Of a DNA stretch of 24,449 bases, positions 7,434 through 15,137 are shown piece after piece. A model generated the notes under the pieces. That model did not search any database. It saw only the letters and a program-made list of their open reading frames with translations, and was not told the DNA's origin. Source of the stretch: Candidatus Brocadiales bacterium (GTDB lineage: Bacteria; Planctomycetota; Brocadiia; Brocadiales; Bathyanammoxibiaceae). Every line of letters starts with the position of its first letter. Positions within the stretch are counted from its first letter, which is position 1. The DNA is taken from contig JAUQZZ010000008.1 of assembly GCA_030586765.1 (NCBI GenBank), positions 1 to 24,449 of the forward strand. The letters run 5' to 3'. The translations under genes were made by a program, and so were the position numbers.

Positions 7434-8324
7434 TTATACCATATTTTTTATAAGTCCGCTTCCCTTCAATACACCCTCTATGACCTCTCCAATCTCCGCA
7501 GGATTATCCACCAGGGTTACTCCAGCCTCTTTTAATGCCTGGGTCTTTTCCTCCCAGCTTCCCACGCCTCTATCTATTATTGCTCCGGCGTGACCCATGC
7601 GTTTGCCCTTGGGTGCATTACGCCCCGCTACGAAACTGATTACTGGTTTTTTAACAGATTCCTTAATAAATCTGGCCGCCTCTTGTTCAAAACTTCCCCC
7701 AATCTCACCAATGAGGACTACAGCCGTGGTGCTGACATCTTCTTGGAAGAGTCGGAGGGCATCTACAAAATCGGTGCCAAGGATGGGGTCGCCCCCTATG
7801 CCGATACAGGTGGACTGGCCTATGTTTCTCTGAGTAAGTTGCCAAACTACCTCGTAAGTGAGGGTTCCGCTCCTGGATATTACACCCACATTGCCAGGGG
7901 TATGGATATATCCTGGCATAATGCCTATCTTAGATTCCCCAGGGACGATGATGCCTGGACAATTGGGGCCGATGAGTCTGGTCTGCCTTTGGGAGAGGTA
8001 TTTCTTTACCTTAATCATATCCAGCAGAGGGATGCCTTCAGTGATGCATACGACAAGTTTAATTCCTGCCTCAGCAGCCTCCAGGATAGCATCAGGGGCA
8101 TAAGGGGCTGGTACAAAGATTACTGAGGCCTCTATGCCTGTATCCCTGACGGCATCCAGTACGCAGTTGTATACAGGGATTCCTTGATGGAGGGTTCCTC
8201 CTTTGCCAGGGCTCACCCCTGCTACTATCTTGGTGCCGTACTGGAGCATGAGGCCGGTGTGGAAGCTTCCTGCCGTGCCCGTTATGCCCTGGCAGAGGAC
8301 TTTTATATTTCTATCTATTAGCAC
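7434..8324 (-). CDS. sucD: Succinyl-CoA synthetase (succinate-CoA ligase) alpha subunit
   Basis: This is the CoA-binding subunit that carries the phosphohistidine in the succinyl-CoA/succinate plus nucleotide triphosphate reaction. The product is 296 residues, normal for SucD. QGITGTAGSFHT and GVSPGKGGT form the CoA-binding N-terminus, GPNCPGI is typical, and the active-site histidine is H245 in RMGHAGAII. The start is GTG at 8322-8324 with a weak, distant AAGG. The gene is separated from sucC by two cytochrome genes (about 1.3 kb), whereas sucC and sucD normally adjoin. It could run as a synthetase (substrate-level ATP) or in the reductive direction. Confidence 0.95.
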   Translation of the reverse strand: MLIDRNIKVLCQGITGTAGSFHTGLMLQYGTKIVAGVSPGKGGTLHQGIPVYNCVLDAVRDTGIEASVIFVPAPYAPDAILEAAEAGIKLVVCITEGIPLLDMIKVKKYLSQRQTRLIGPNCPGIIVPGESKIGIMPGYIHTPGNVGVISRSGTLTYEVVWQLTQRNIGQSTCIGIGGDPILGTDFVDALRLFQEDVSTTAVVLIGEIGGSFEQEAARFIKESVKKPVISFVAGRNAPKGKRMGHAGAIIDRGVGSWEEKTQALKEAGVTLVDNPAEIGEVIEGVLKGSGLIKNMV

Positions 8325-8337
8325 CCCGTAACAGACC

Positions 8338-8967
8338 TTACTGAACGGGGAAGGTCAGGCTTATGCCCCCCCTTAGGTCCCCCAACGTATAGCCTTCCAT
8401 ACTGTGTCCTGCGACGTCCTTTCCATCCCCACTAGGGCTGGTGGAGGGGTCACCATGACACTTGAGGCACAGCTCGTTTACATAAAGGGGGAAGAAGTAG
8501 CGGTAGACCACCTTTTTGGTTACGCCCATTTTGAGGAACTCTCCAGAGCCTTCCCCAGGAGGGAGGTGGGCATCTTTGAACTTGATTATCTGCATACTCT
8601 CCCAATCGTCAGGAAGATTTGCGGGATTCCTGGGGCCGTATTTACCCTTGCCTTCAGAGACGAACCTCACTACTATGCCCGTCCTTATGGTGAAATCCTT
8701 GGTAATAGTACTGGCAAAGGTAACGGGGTCAATGCCTTTGTAGCTGTAGGGTTGGTCCTTTGGGATGGGTTGTCCCAGTTTTGCATTGTGGGTGTTGATG
8801 ACGTCCAGGTTCTTAGCGACAAAGAAGCCAGCCACACTAAGCATATTTACGACGTTCTTGGCCATCTTCTCAAAGTCGTAGACCTGGGCCTGGCTGCTAT
8901 TTGGACCCCAAAAGAGCAGGGTACTCATCATTACTACAACTAATAATATAAGGGTGATGGTTTTCAT
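8338..8967 (-). CDS. Exported monoheme c-type cytochrome, DUF3365/Tll0287-like, copy A
   Basis: This 209-residue protein has an N-terminal hydrophobic signal peptide (about residues 5-20) with a likely cleavage after SSQA at residue 27. A single CxxCH heme site is at C167-H171 (CLKCHGDP), preceded by YRYFFPLYVN. This matches the DUF3365 (Tll0287-like) heme domain. The ATG has AGGAAGG directly upstream. It is paralogous to the next gene upstream in transcription: the two align without gaps, and I count about 115 identities over residues 31-209. It lies between sucC and sucD and is presumably co-transcribed with them. Likely a periplasmic redox or heme sensor, or an electron-transfer protein; the partner is unknown. 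Confidence 0.85.
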   Translation of the reverse strand: MKTITLILLVVVMMSTLLFWGPNSSQAQVYDFEKMAKNVVNMLSVAGFFVAKNLDVINTHNAKLGQPIPKDQPYSYKGIDPVTFASTITKDFTIRTGIVVRFVSEGKGKYGPRNPANLPDDWESMQIIKFKDAHLPPGEGSGEFLKMGVTKKVVYRYFFPLYVNELCLKCHGDPSTSPSGDGKDVAGHSMEGYTLGDLRGGISLTFPVQ

Positions 8968-9000
8968 TCCTTCCTCCCTTTCCTTTTAACTTGTCTTTTG

Positions 9001-9630
9001 CTATTCAATGGGGAAGGTCAGGCTTATGGTCCCGCGCAGTTCCCCTAACCTGTAATCTTCCATAAAGTGTCCAGTGATATCCTTTCCGTCCTTGGTAGGG
9101 CTAGTGGAGGGGTCACCATGACACTTAAGGCAGGAAGGCTCTATATAAAGGGGATATATGTAGCGATAGACAAGCCTGTAGGTAGCCCCTACCTTTTGGA
9201 CCTCTCCATAGCCTACCCCGCGGGGGTATCTGATGTCGGCGAATTTCAGCATCTGGTCCTTTTCCCAATCATCAGGCACGTTATACTTGTTTCTGGGGCC
9301 GAGTTTTCCCTTCCCTGTGGAGACAAATTTTATGAGGATTCCCGTCCGCAGGGTAAACTCCTTTCCTATAAGGGTGGCAAAGCCTTCAGGGTTAATACCC
9401 TTGTAACTATAGGGTTGGTCTCTGGGAATGGGTTCTCCCAGCTTTGCATTGTGTGTGTTTATTACGTCAATATTCTCGGCAACGAAGTTTGTGGCTACGT
9501 TGAGCATATTCACGATGGCGTGGGACATCCTCTCGTAGTCGTATATCTGGGCCAGGCTGTCCTTAAGGGGCAAGAAGCACAAAGAAAAGATTAGCACTAC
9601 GAGGACCCCCCTCCTTGCTGAAATCTTCAT
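9001..9630 (-). CDS. Exported monoheme c-type cytochrome, DUF3365/Tll0287-like, copy B
   Basis: This is the second copy of the cytochrome pair, also 209 residues, with a signal peptide ending near residue 27 (SLA before QIYDYE). It has the single heme motif CLKCH at the same positions (167-171). Shared strongly conserved blocks are DVINTHNAKLG, DQPYSYKGI, GPRN and CHGDPSTSP. ATG at 9628-9630 follows GGGAGAAG. It lies 17 nt downstream of sucC and 33 nt before copy A. The high similarity and adjacency point to tandem duplication. No membrane anchor is visible beyond the signal peptide, so both proteins should be periplasmic if the signal is cleaved. Confidence 0.85.
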   Translation of the reverse strand: MKISARRGVLVVLIFSLCFLPLKDSLAQIYDYERMSHAIVNMLNVATNFVAENIDVINTHNAKLGEPIPRDQPYSYKGINPEGFATLIGKEFTLRTGILIKFVSTGKGKLGPRNKYNVPDDWEKDQMLKFADIRYPRGVGYGEVQKVGATYRLVYRYIYPLYIEPSCLKCHGDPSTSPTKDGKDITGHFMEDYRLGELRGTISLTFPIE

Positions 9631-9647
9631 AGTTTCTTCTCCCTTTT

Positions 9648-10817
9648 CTAATGAGGAATTATGCTTATAGCATCCAGTGCCTTAATAGCTGCATCCTTCA
9701 TCCCCGTTGAGAACGTTATCTTTAGGCCAGAAGTCTCCAGTATCTCTCTAGCTTTCTGGGAGTTTGTACCCTCTAGCCTAACCACCAAAGGGACCTTTAG
9801 TTCTCTATCTTTCAAGGCGGTGATAATAGCCTGGGCAATGGTATCACACCGCACGATACCGCCGAAGATATTCACCAGCACGGCCTTTAATCTTGGGTCT
9901 TCCAGGAGGACTCTGAAGGCCTGGGCTACCCTCTCTGCAGTGGCGTCCCCGCCTACATCTAGAAAGTTGGCTGGCCTGCCTCCGTAGAGTCTTATTATGT
10001 CGTTGGTAGCCATGGCTAGACCTGCACCGTTTACTAAACAGCCAATGTCTCCTTCCAACCCAACGTAGTTGAGACCATAACTGGAGGCCTCTGCCTCTAT
10101 GGACTCCCTTGGGGATGGCCTGATACTGGATATCTCAGGGTGGCGGAAGGAAGAGTTATCATCAAAATCTGCCTTTACATCTAAGATGGAGAGTTGTCCA
10201 CCAGGGGTAAGGGCTAGGGGATTAATCTCTAAGAGGGAGAGGTCTTCTTCTATAAAGGCTTTAGAGAGATTCATTATCAGACCGGCAGCATCCCTTAGTA
10301 CCGAACCACTAATACCCAAAGAAGAGGCCATCCTGCGGGCCTGGAAGGGATGGAGACCAAAAAGGGGGTCAAGTGGCTCCGTAAAGATTAGCTCTGGAGA
10401 CCTCTTTGACACCTCCTCTATCTCCACACCCCCTTCTGGACATCCCATGAGTAAAGGGGTGGCGCTCTTCCTGTCCACTATAAAGGCTACATACAGTTCC
10501 CTATGGATAGGAACCACTTCCTGAACCAGAACAGCCCTTACTTCCTCCCCTTCCAGGGTGGTCTGGGCGGTGACGAGCCTGGAGCCTATGAGCTTTTCTG
10601 CGTAAGACCTAGCCTCTTCAGGGCTGTTTACGACCCTGATGCCCCCTGCCTTGCCCCTTCCTCCTGCCAAGACCTGGGCCTTTATAACGGCCTGGGGATT
10701 GCCCAGATGGCGGAAATTGTCCCCTGCCTCTTCAGGGCTATAGGCTACCAAGCCCCTAGGAAAATGGCTATCGTATCTTTTCAGAAGCTCTTTGGCTTGA
10801 TATTCATACAGTTTCAA
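9648..10817 (-). CDS. sucC: Succinyl-CoA synthetase (succinate-CoA ligase) beta subunit
   Basis: This is the ATP-grasp, nucleotide-binding subunit of succinyl-CoA synthetase. The product is 389 residues, the usual length. The N-terminal KLYEYQAKELL, KAQVLAGGRGKAGG, LLEINPLAL, NGAGLAMATNDI and VNIFGGIVRCD are family hallmarks. The start is TTG at 10815-10817, supported by AGAAGG four bases upstream and by the exact SucC N-terminus. It overlaps the stop of the citrate-synthase-like gene as TTGA, a translational-coupling arrangement with a rare start codon. Its partner sucD lies two genes downstream. Confidence 0.96.
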   Translation of the reverse strand: MKLYEYQAKELLKRYDSHFPRGLVAYSPEEAGDNFRHLGNPQAVIKAQVLAGGRGKAGGIRVVNSPEEARSYAEKLIGSRLVTAQTTLEGEEVRAVLVQEVVPIHRELYVAFIVDRKSATPLLMGCPEGGVEIEEVSKRSPELIFTEPLDPLFGLHPFQARRMASSLGISGSVLRDAAGLIMNLSKAFIEEDLSLLEINPLALTPGGQLSILDVKADFDDNSSFRHPEISSIRPSPRESIEAEASSYGLNYVGLEGDIGCLVNGAGLAMATNDIIRLYGGRPANFLDVGGDATAERVAQAFRVLLEDPRLKAVLVNIFGGIVRCDTIAQAIITALKDRELKVPLVVRLEGTNSQKAREILETSGLKITFSTGMKDAAIKALDAISIIPH

Positions 10818-12190
10818 GATGCCTTCTGTGTCTCAAAGAGTTCTGGAAGATGTTTCTTTGTCTGCTCCAGCATCTCCTCGTGAGAGACCACCGTTACCCT
10901 TCCCCTGGCGTACTGCTCCGTTACCCAGTCCCTTATCTTTATGATACCAGGGTGGGATTTTGTCAATTCATCTCTTACGCTCAGGTTGGTCTTTATCCAG
11001 TGGAGGATGCCGGCTGCCCCTGACTTGTCATTAACAGCCACTCCTGGAGGGATCTTCAGGAGTTTTCTTGTGTCAAAGATGTTGTATATCTCCTCATTCT
11101 TAAGGAGGCCGTCCAGGTGTATACCTGCCAGGGTCACATTAAAGTTTTCACCAACCAGGGGTTGATTGGGGGGTATATGATGCCCTATCTCCTTGCGGAA
11201 ATACTCTGCTATGTCTGTTATTATGGTGGTATCAATACTATCATCACCCCTTAGGGACATATATTCGATGACCAGGGCCTCTATGGGGGTATTACCCGTT
11301 CTTTCACCTATTCCTAAGAGGGTGCCATTGACACCACTACAACCATAAAGCCAGGCGGTGGTGGCGTTAGAAACGGCACAGTAGAAGTCGTTGTGACCGT
11401 GCCACTCTAATTTCTGAGAGGGAACTTTCGCAAAATGGATAAGTCCATAGATTATCCCTGGTACGCTCCTGGGGAGCATGGCCCCTGGGTATCCCACGCC
11501 GTAACCCATGGTGTCACAGACCCTAATCTTTACAGGAATCTTGCTTTCCTCTGAAAGTTTCATGAGCTCCTGGGCAAAGGGCACCACAAAGCCGTAGAAA
11601 TCTGCCCTGGTGACGTCTTCAAAGTGGCAGCGAGGGATTATACCTTCCTCCAGGGCCGCCCTCACTATGTCCAGATACTCCTCCAGGGCCTGTTGGCGAC
11701 TCTTTCCCAGTTTGAGAAAAATGTGGTAATCTGAGGCAGAGGTAAGGATGCCCGTCTCCTTTAGACCCATCTCCTTCACCAGCTTGAAGTCCTTTTTGTT
11801 GGCCCTGATCCATCCTGTGATTTCTGGATAACTGTACCCCTTTTCAAGGCATTTATTTACGGCCTCTTTATCCTTGTCCGAATAAAGGAAGAATTCACAC
11901 TGCCTTATAAGACCTCTTTTGCCCCCCAGTTGGTGGAGCATCTCGTAGAGGTCCACTATCTGCTTTACGGTAAAAGGGGGACGGGACTGCTGACCGTCTC
12001 TGAAGGTGGTGTCTGTGATCCATATCTCCTCAGGGGGGTCCATAGGGCTCAGCCTATAGTTAAAGGGGACCTTGGGGACCTGCCCATAGGAGAATATATC
12101 TCTAAAAAGGTTAGGCTCTTTTATATCTTGGAGTTCAAAGGTGTAGTCGTCTTGCTCCAGGCATCGCCTAAGGTCGTTGAACCTCAACAT
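10814..12190 (-). CDS. DRE-TIM metallolyase-family acyltransferase, probable (Re)-citrate synthase
   Basis: This 458-residue protein belongs to the isopropylmalate/homocitrate synthase superfamily. The catalytic TTFRDGQQ with R64-D65 and the metal-binding HGHND at 264-268 are intact. Its length, the N-terminal EPNLFRDIFSYGQVPKVPF block and the distinctive CEFFLYSDKDKEA and YGCSGVNGTLLGIGERTGN segments resemble the anaerobe proteins linked to Re-citrate synthase, not LeuA or NifV. It has no LeuA-type C-terminal regulatory domain. As first gene of a cluster with sucCD, korABCD and fumarase, citrate formation from acetyl-CoA and oxaloacetate is the natural role. ATG at 12188-12190 follows AAGGAG at 8 nt. 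Homocitrate or citramalate synthesis remains possible. Confidence 0.8.
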   Translation of the reverse strand: MLRFNDLRRCLEQDDYTFELQDIKEPNLFRDIFSYGQVPKVPFNYRLSPMDPPEEIWITDTTFRDGQQSRPPFTVKQIVDLYEMLHQLGGKRGLIRQCEFFLYSDKDKEAVNKCLEKGYSYPEITGWIRANKKDFKLVKEMGLKETGILTSASDYHIFLKLGKSRQQALEEYLDIVRAALEEGIIPRCHFEDVTRADFYGFVVPFAQELMKLSEESKIPVKIRVCDTMGYGVGYPGAMLPRSVPGIIYGLIHFAKVPSQKLEWHGHNDFYCAVSNATTAWLYGCSGVNGTLLGIGERTGNTPIEALVIEYMSLRGDDSIDTTIITDIAEYFRKEIGHHIPPNQPLVGENFNVTLAGIHLDGLLKNEEIYNIFDTRKLLKIPPGVAVNDKSGAAGILHWIKTNLSVRDELTKSHPGIIKIRDWVTEQYARGRVTVVSHEEMLEQTKKHLPELFETQKAS

Positions 12191-12243
12191 AATATTAACT
12201 CCTTAAGTACCGAATGGCGTGGGTAATTAATCTATAATAATTA

Positions 12244-12273
12244 ATTTTAACAAAGTAAAACTCTATATGTCAA
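12244..12273 (-). promoter_or_regulatory. Sigma-70-type promoter of the TCA/pyrimidine cluster
   Basis: Read on the minus strand, a perfect -35 TTGACA (12268-12273) is followed after 18 nt by TAAAAT (12244-12249), or after 17 nt by TTAAAA. The expected transcript start is near 12237, giving a leader of about 47 nt before the ATG at 12190, with AAGGAG in it. This is the only strong promoter I see upstream of the 14-gene minus-strand cluster. Confidence 0.75.
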
Positions 12274-12304
12274 GGACAAAGCCCCCTTCCCAGCAATACA
12301 GGGG

Positions 12305-12333
12305 TTGATTTGGCCGTGATAGTGCTGTAAAAT
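12305..12333 (+). promoter_or_regulatory. Sigma-70-type promoter of the sppA-like gene
   Basis: TTGATT (12305-12310), a 17-nt spacer and TAAAAT (12328-12333) on the plus strand. The predicted transcript start near 12340 gives a leader of about 39 nt to the TTG start at 12379. It is divergent from the TCA-cluster promoter, with about 30 bp between the two -35 elements. Confidence 0.68.
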
Positions 12334-12378
12334 CGACCTTTAAAATGGATATTCCTTATCCTCTTTAGGAGAAGGACC

Positions 12379-13338
12379 TTGAAGTTAATAGCTTTCTTAA
12401 CGCTTTTTTTGAGCGGTTGTGCCGTCTCTTTCCCTCTGGCCGGCCCTGTTAAGCCCCTGGAGGAAACGGTAGTCTCTGGGGAGGGTAAGGATAAGGTACT
12501 CATTGTGGAGGTCTCAGGCATCATCTCTGATAAAGAAAGGAGGGGGCCCCTCAGGCTCCAAAGTGAGCCCAGCATGGTGGCAAGGGTAAGGGAGGAGTTG
12601 AAGAAGGCCGGGAAGGACGAGGACATCAAGGCCCTGGTTATCAGGATAAATAGCCCAGGGGGAACGGTAACGGCCAGCGATATAATCTATCACGAGATAG
12701 AAAGCTTTAAGAAAGAGAGGTCTGTAAAGGTAGTGGCCTGTCTCCTGAGCCTGAGTACCTCAGGGGGTTATTATGTGGCAGCCTCTGCTGATAAGATAGT
12801 AGCCCATCCTACCTGCGTCACAGGCGGTATTGGGGTAATGCTGATAAAGGTTAACATGAAAGTCCTGATGGAGAGGATAGGTTTAGAGAATGAGACGGTG
12901 AAATCTGGGGATAAAAAGGATTCCATCCTACCCTTCCGTTCCATGAGTGACGAGGAGAGGGAGGTACTGCAGGAGGTTATTCGCACCCTCCATGAGCGGT
13001 TTATTACTGTAGTAGATGGTTCCAGGCCCGAGGTGGATATAAAGCATAAGAAGGAGCTGGCAGATGGGAGGGTTTTTACAGCTCAGCAAGCCCTGGAGCT
13101 CCACCTGGTGGATGAGATAGGTTATCTCGATGATGCCATAGAATTGGCCAAAAAAGAGGCAGGCATAAAGGAGGCCAGAGTAGTGATGTATCGTAGGCCT
13201 TTCGGTTATAAGGACAACGTCTATTCCTTGAGCCAGGAGTCCGCCTCAGGCGGAGAGACCCTGAATCTCATAAATATAGAATTAGGCAACATGGCGGGTT
13301 ATCTCAGCCCGGATTTTATGTATCTGTGGATGCCTTAG
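12379..13338 (+). CDS. sppA: SppA-type signal peptide peptidase (family S49), lipoprotein form
   Basis: This serine/lysine protease of the ClpP/crotonase fold degrades cleaved signal peptides at the membrane. The product is 319 residues. The N-terminus MKLIAFLTLFLSGC has a lipobox with C14, so the protein is likely a lipoprotein and not anchored by a transmembrane helix. RINSPGGTVTASD is the family's substrate-binding strand. The likely nucleophile is S128 in STSGGYYVA, and the likely general base is K180 in SGDKKDS. The start is TTG at 12379, chosen because GGAGAAGG stands directly before it and it gives a complete lipoprotein signal. It is a stand-alone short-form SppA with its own promoter. 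Confidence 0.9.
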   Translation: MKLIAFLTLFLSGCAVSFPLAGPVKPLEETVVSGEGKDKVLIVEVSGIISDKERRGPLRLQSEPSMVARVREELKKAGKDEDIKALVIRINSPGGTVTASDIIYHEIESFKKERSVKVVACLLSLSTSGGYYVAASADKIVAHPTCVTGGIGVMLIKVNMKVLMERIGLENETVKSGDKKDSILPFRSMSDEEREVLQEVIRTLHERFITVVDGSRPEVDIKHKKELADGRVFTAQQALELHLVDEIGYLDDAIELAKKEAGIKEARVVMYRRPFGYKDNVYSLSQESASGGETLNLINIELGNMAGYLSPDFMYLWMP

Positions 13339-13426
13339 GATTTGTAGGCTGTGGGGTAAATCTTCAGGCTGTATAGTAAGGCTGGATGAACCCTGTAGCC
13401 GCACTCTTTATAGCGACGTATAAATT

Positions 13427-14881
13427 CTACTCCTCTTCGATGGCCGAGTCCTCTACTAACTCTTCTTTTTCGAACTCTGCCCCTACTACAGAGAAAAATC
13501 TCTTTTTCACGGCATCAGCCGTTACCTTGAGGAGGGCCTTTTTGTCGCTTACCGTGCCGAAGATGCCTAGTTCGATGGTTCCGGCCGCCATAGTGGCATG
13601 CCCGCCGGCATTCTTTCCAAAGGCCTTCTGGAGTAGAAGTGCAAGGTTTACCCTGGGGTCCCGGCTCCTGGCCGATAGGTATACCTTGTCCTCGCAGATG
13701 CCCGATACAAGGACTGTGTCTACACCTTCCAGTTGAAGCATCACCTCCGCCGCCTGGGGTAGGGCATCTCTGTCGTTAATAAACTCTACAAAGGAAGCTA
13801 GATATGAACCACGGATCTCCCTGTTGCGGATGGCCCTACCGATTATATCCAGGGTCTCGGAGCTCATAGGCGGGTTTTCTATATCCTTCAGAAGGTTCAG
13901 GTCAATTAAAGGAGAGAGGAAGGTAACGGCCTCCATATCTTTAGCCGTGGCGTTTCTTGTAAAGTCCTGGGTGTCCACCTTAATCCCGTAGAGGAGGGCG
14001 GTAGCCAGGGGTGGATCTGGCTTTATACCAAAGAGTCTTATATATCTGGTCATTATGCTGGAGGTAGCCCCTATCTTAGTCTCTATGTCTATAAACCCCC
14101 CTTTTACGGTGCTTACATCTGTTTGGTGGTGGTCTACGATAATGTCGGGAACAGTGCCTTCTGGGAGTATATTATTCTTGGAGGGGGTGGAGGCCTCTAT
14201 TAAGGCGACTTTACCCGCGGAGTTCAGGATGTCTCTAGCCTCCTGGGAGGAGTCTAGTTGAATGAGATTTGTCTCCAGAAGGTTTACCAGGGCCCTATTC
14301 TGCTGGTGACCTATATTACCTCCATAATATATCCTGCTCTCTACTTCACATTTTTCTGCAATACGTTTAAGGGCGAGTCCTGAGGCTATGGCATCGGGGT
14401 CAGGATTGTCCTGTAGGAAGATGGCCAGCCCCCTGGTGTTGGCCCCTTTAATCTCTCTTGCCAGGGCTATTACTGATTGCCTTTGGGCGGCTGCCTCCAG
14501 TTCTTCCAGGACAGCCTTGGCCATTATGGAACTGCATTCTACTACTACATTCGACCCGCTTTGTCTCAGGGCAGCGGCCTCTTCTGGACCACTAGCTACG
14601 GTGAGTACAAATTTCTCTGGAAACTGCCTTCTTACCTCTTTCAGGGCCTTCAGATTAGCTTCATGGTCTATACCAAGGATGGCTACAACAGAGGCCTTCT
14701 CCAAGAGGGAGGCGGGGGGGCGGGTCGGCTCTGCCCTAACGACCGTTATATTGGGGTTTATCTGCTGGACCAGTGCTAAGGTGTTTTCGTCCTTCTCACA
14801 CAGGGTGAGTTCATTGCCCTCTTCACTGAGCCTCTGGACGATATCCTTACCTGTCAGGTCACAACCTAAAATGGCGTACAT
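13427..14881 (-). CDS. TrkA-N (RCK) nucleotide-binding domain fused to DHH/DHHA1 phosphoesterase
   Basis: The product is 484 residues with two parts. Residues 1-~120 form a Rossmann-type TrkA-N domain, but the expected second glycine of GxGxxG is replaced: the segment reads GCDLTG at 6-11. Residues ~150-465 form a DHH-DHHA1 phosphoesterase, with NPDPDAIAS near 159-167, DHH at 250-252, VDTQDF at 302-307 and GGHATMAAG at 426-434. The family hydrolyses small nucleotides such as nanoRNA, pAp or cyclic dinucleotides, but the substrate of this architecture is not set by sequence. The TrkA-N-DHH combination is best known from archaea. ATG follows AGGAGG at 7 nt. The last ~15 residues are acidic. It converges with sppA without an obvious terminator. 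Confidence 0.88.
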   Translation of the reverse strand: MYAILGCDLTGKDIVQRLSEEGNELTLCEKDENTLALVQQINPNITVVRAEPTRPPASLLEKASVVAILGIDHEANLKALKEVRRQFPEKFVLTVASGPEEAAALRQSGSNVVVECSSIMAKAVLEELEAAAQRQSVIALAREIKGANTRGLAIFLQDNPDPDAIASGLALKRIAEKCEVESRIYYGGNIGHQQNRALVNLLETNLIQLDSSQEARDILNSAGKVALIEASTPSKNNILPEGTVPDIIVDHHQTDVSTVKGGFIDIETKIGATSSIMTRYIRLFGIKPDPPLATALLYGIKVDTQDFTRNATAKDMEAVTFLSPLIDLNLLKDIENPPMSSETLDIIGRAIRNREIRGSYLASFVEFINDRDALPQAAEVMLQLEGVDTVLVSGICEDKVYLSARSRDPRVNLALLLQKAFGKNAGGHATMAAGTIELGIFGTVSDKKALLKVTADAVKKRFFSVVGAEFEKEELVEDSAIEEE

Positions 14882-14913
14882 AAAAAGCCTCCTAATTACA
14901 GATTGAACATAGA

Positions 14914-14942
14914 ATTTTAGGGTAAAGGCGCCTATTTGTCAA
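14914..14942 (-). promoter_or_regulatory. Sigma-70-type promoter of the TrkA-N/DHH gene
   Basis: On the minus strand, TTGACA (14937-14942), a 17-nt spacer and TAAAAT (14914-14919). The predicted start near 14907 leaves a short leader of about 26 nt carrying AGGAGG before the ATG at 14881. Confidence 0.75.
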
Positions 14943-15005
14943 TACTTGGTTAGAAATTAATTTAGTCGGATAGAGCCTATTTTGCAGTACTACTGAAGGA
15001 ATTTC

Positions 15006-15034
15006 TTGAAATCTACGAGCCCTTTTGTTAGTAT
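15006..15034 (+). promoter_or_regulatory. Possible sigma-70-type promoter for the prepilin peptidase-his run
   Basis: TTGAAA (15006-15011), a 17-nt spacer and TAGTAT (15029-15034). It would give a leader of about 97 nt before the TTG start at 15138. The -10 matches only four of six positions, so this is a candidate only. Confidence 0.4.
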
Positions 15035-15137
15035 AGGGCATCGGTGGAAGAGGATGAATGTAAGAATATAGATAGAAAATACTTATCGGAAAGTCTGCTA
15101 CTTCTTTCATGCCTCCCACAGCCGAAGAGGATTCTCC

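Noticed and set aside
10814..12190. Annotation as 2-isopropylmalate synthase (LeuA)
   Set aside because: The C-terminal allosteric domain of LeuA is absent, the N-terminal block differs, and no leucine-pathway gene is nearby. A citrate-synthase role fits the context better.
12270..12629. 119-codon minus-strand ORF overlapping the sppA-like gene
   Set aside because: It is antisense to a well-supported gene, runs through two promoters, and its low-complexity Ser/Leu-rich product is typical of a shadow frame.
13339..13426. Possible bidirectional terminator between the convergent sppA-like and TrkA-N/DHH genes
   Set aside because: Only a 4-bp complementarity and a repeated GGCTG word are visible; there is no stable stem with a T-run.
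14892..15119. 75-codon minus-strand ORF upstream of the TrkA-N/DHH gene
   Set aside because: It spans that gene's consensus promoter, has no good ribosome site and shows no protein-like features.
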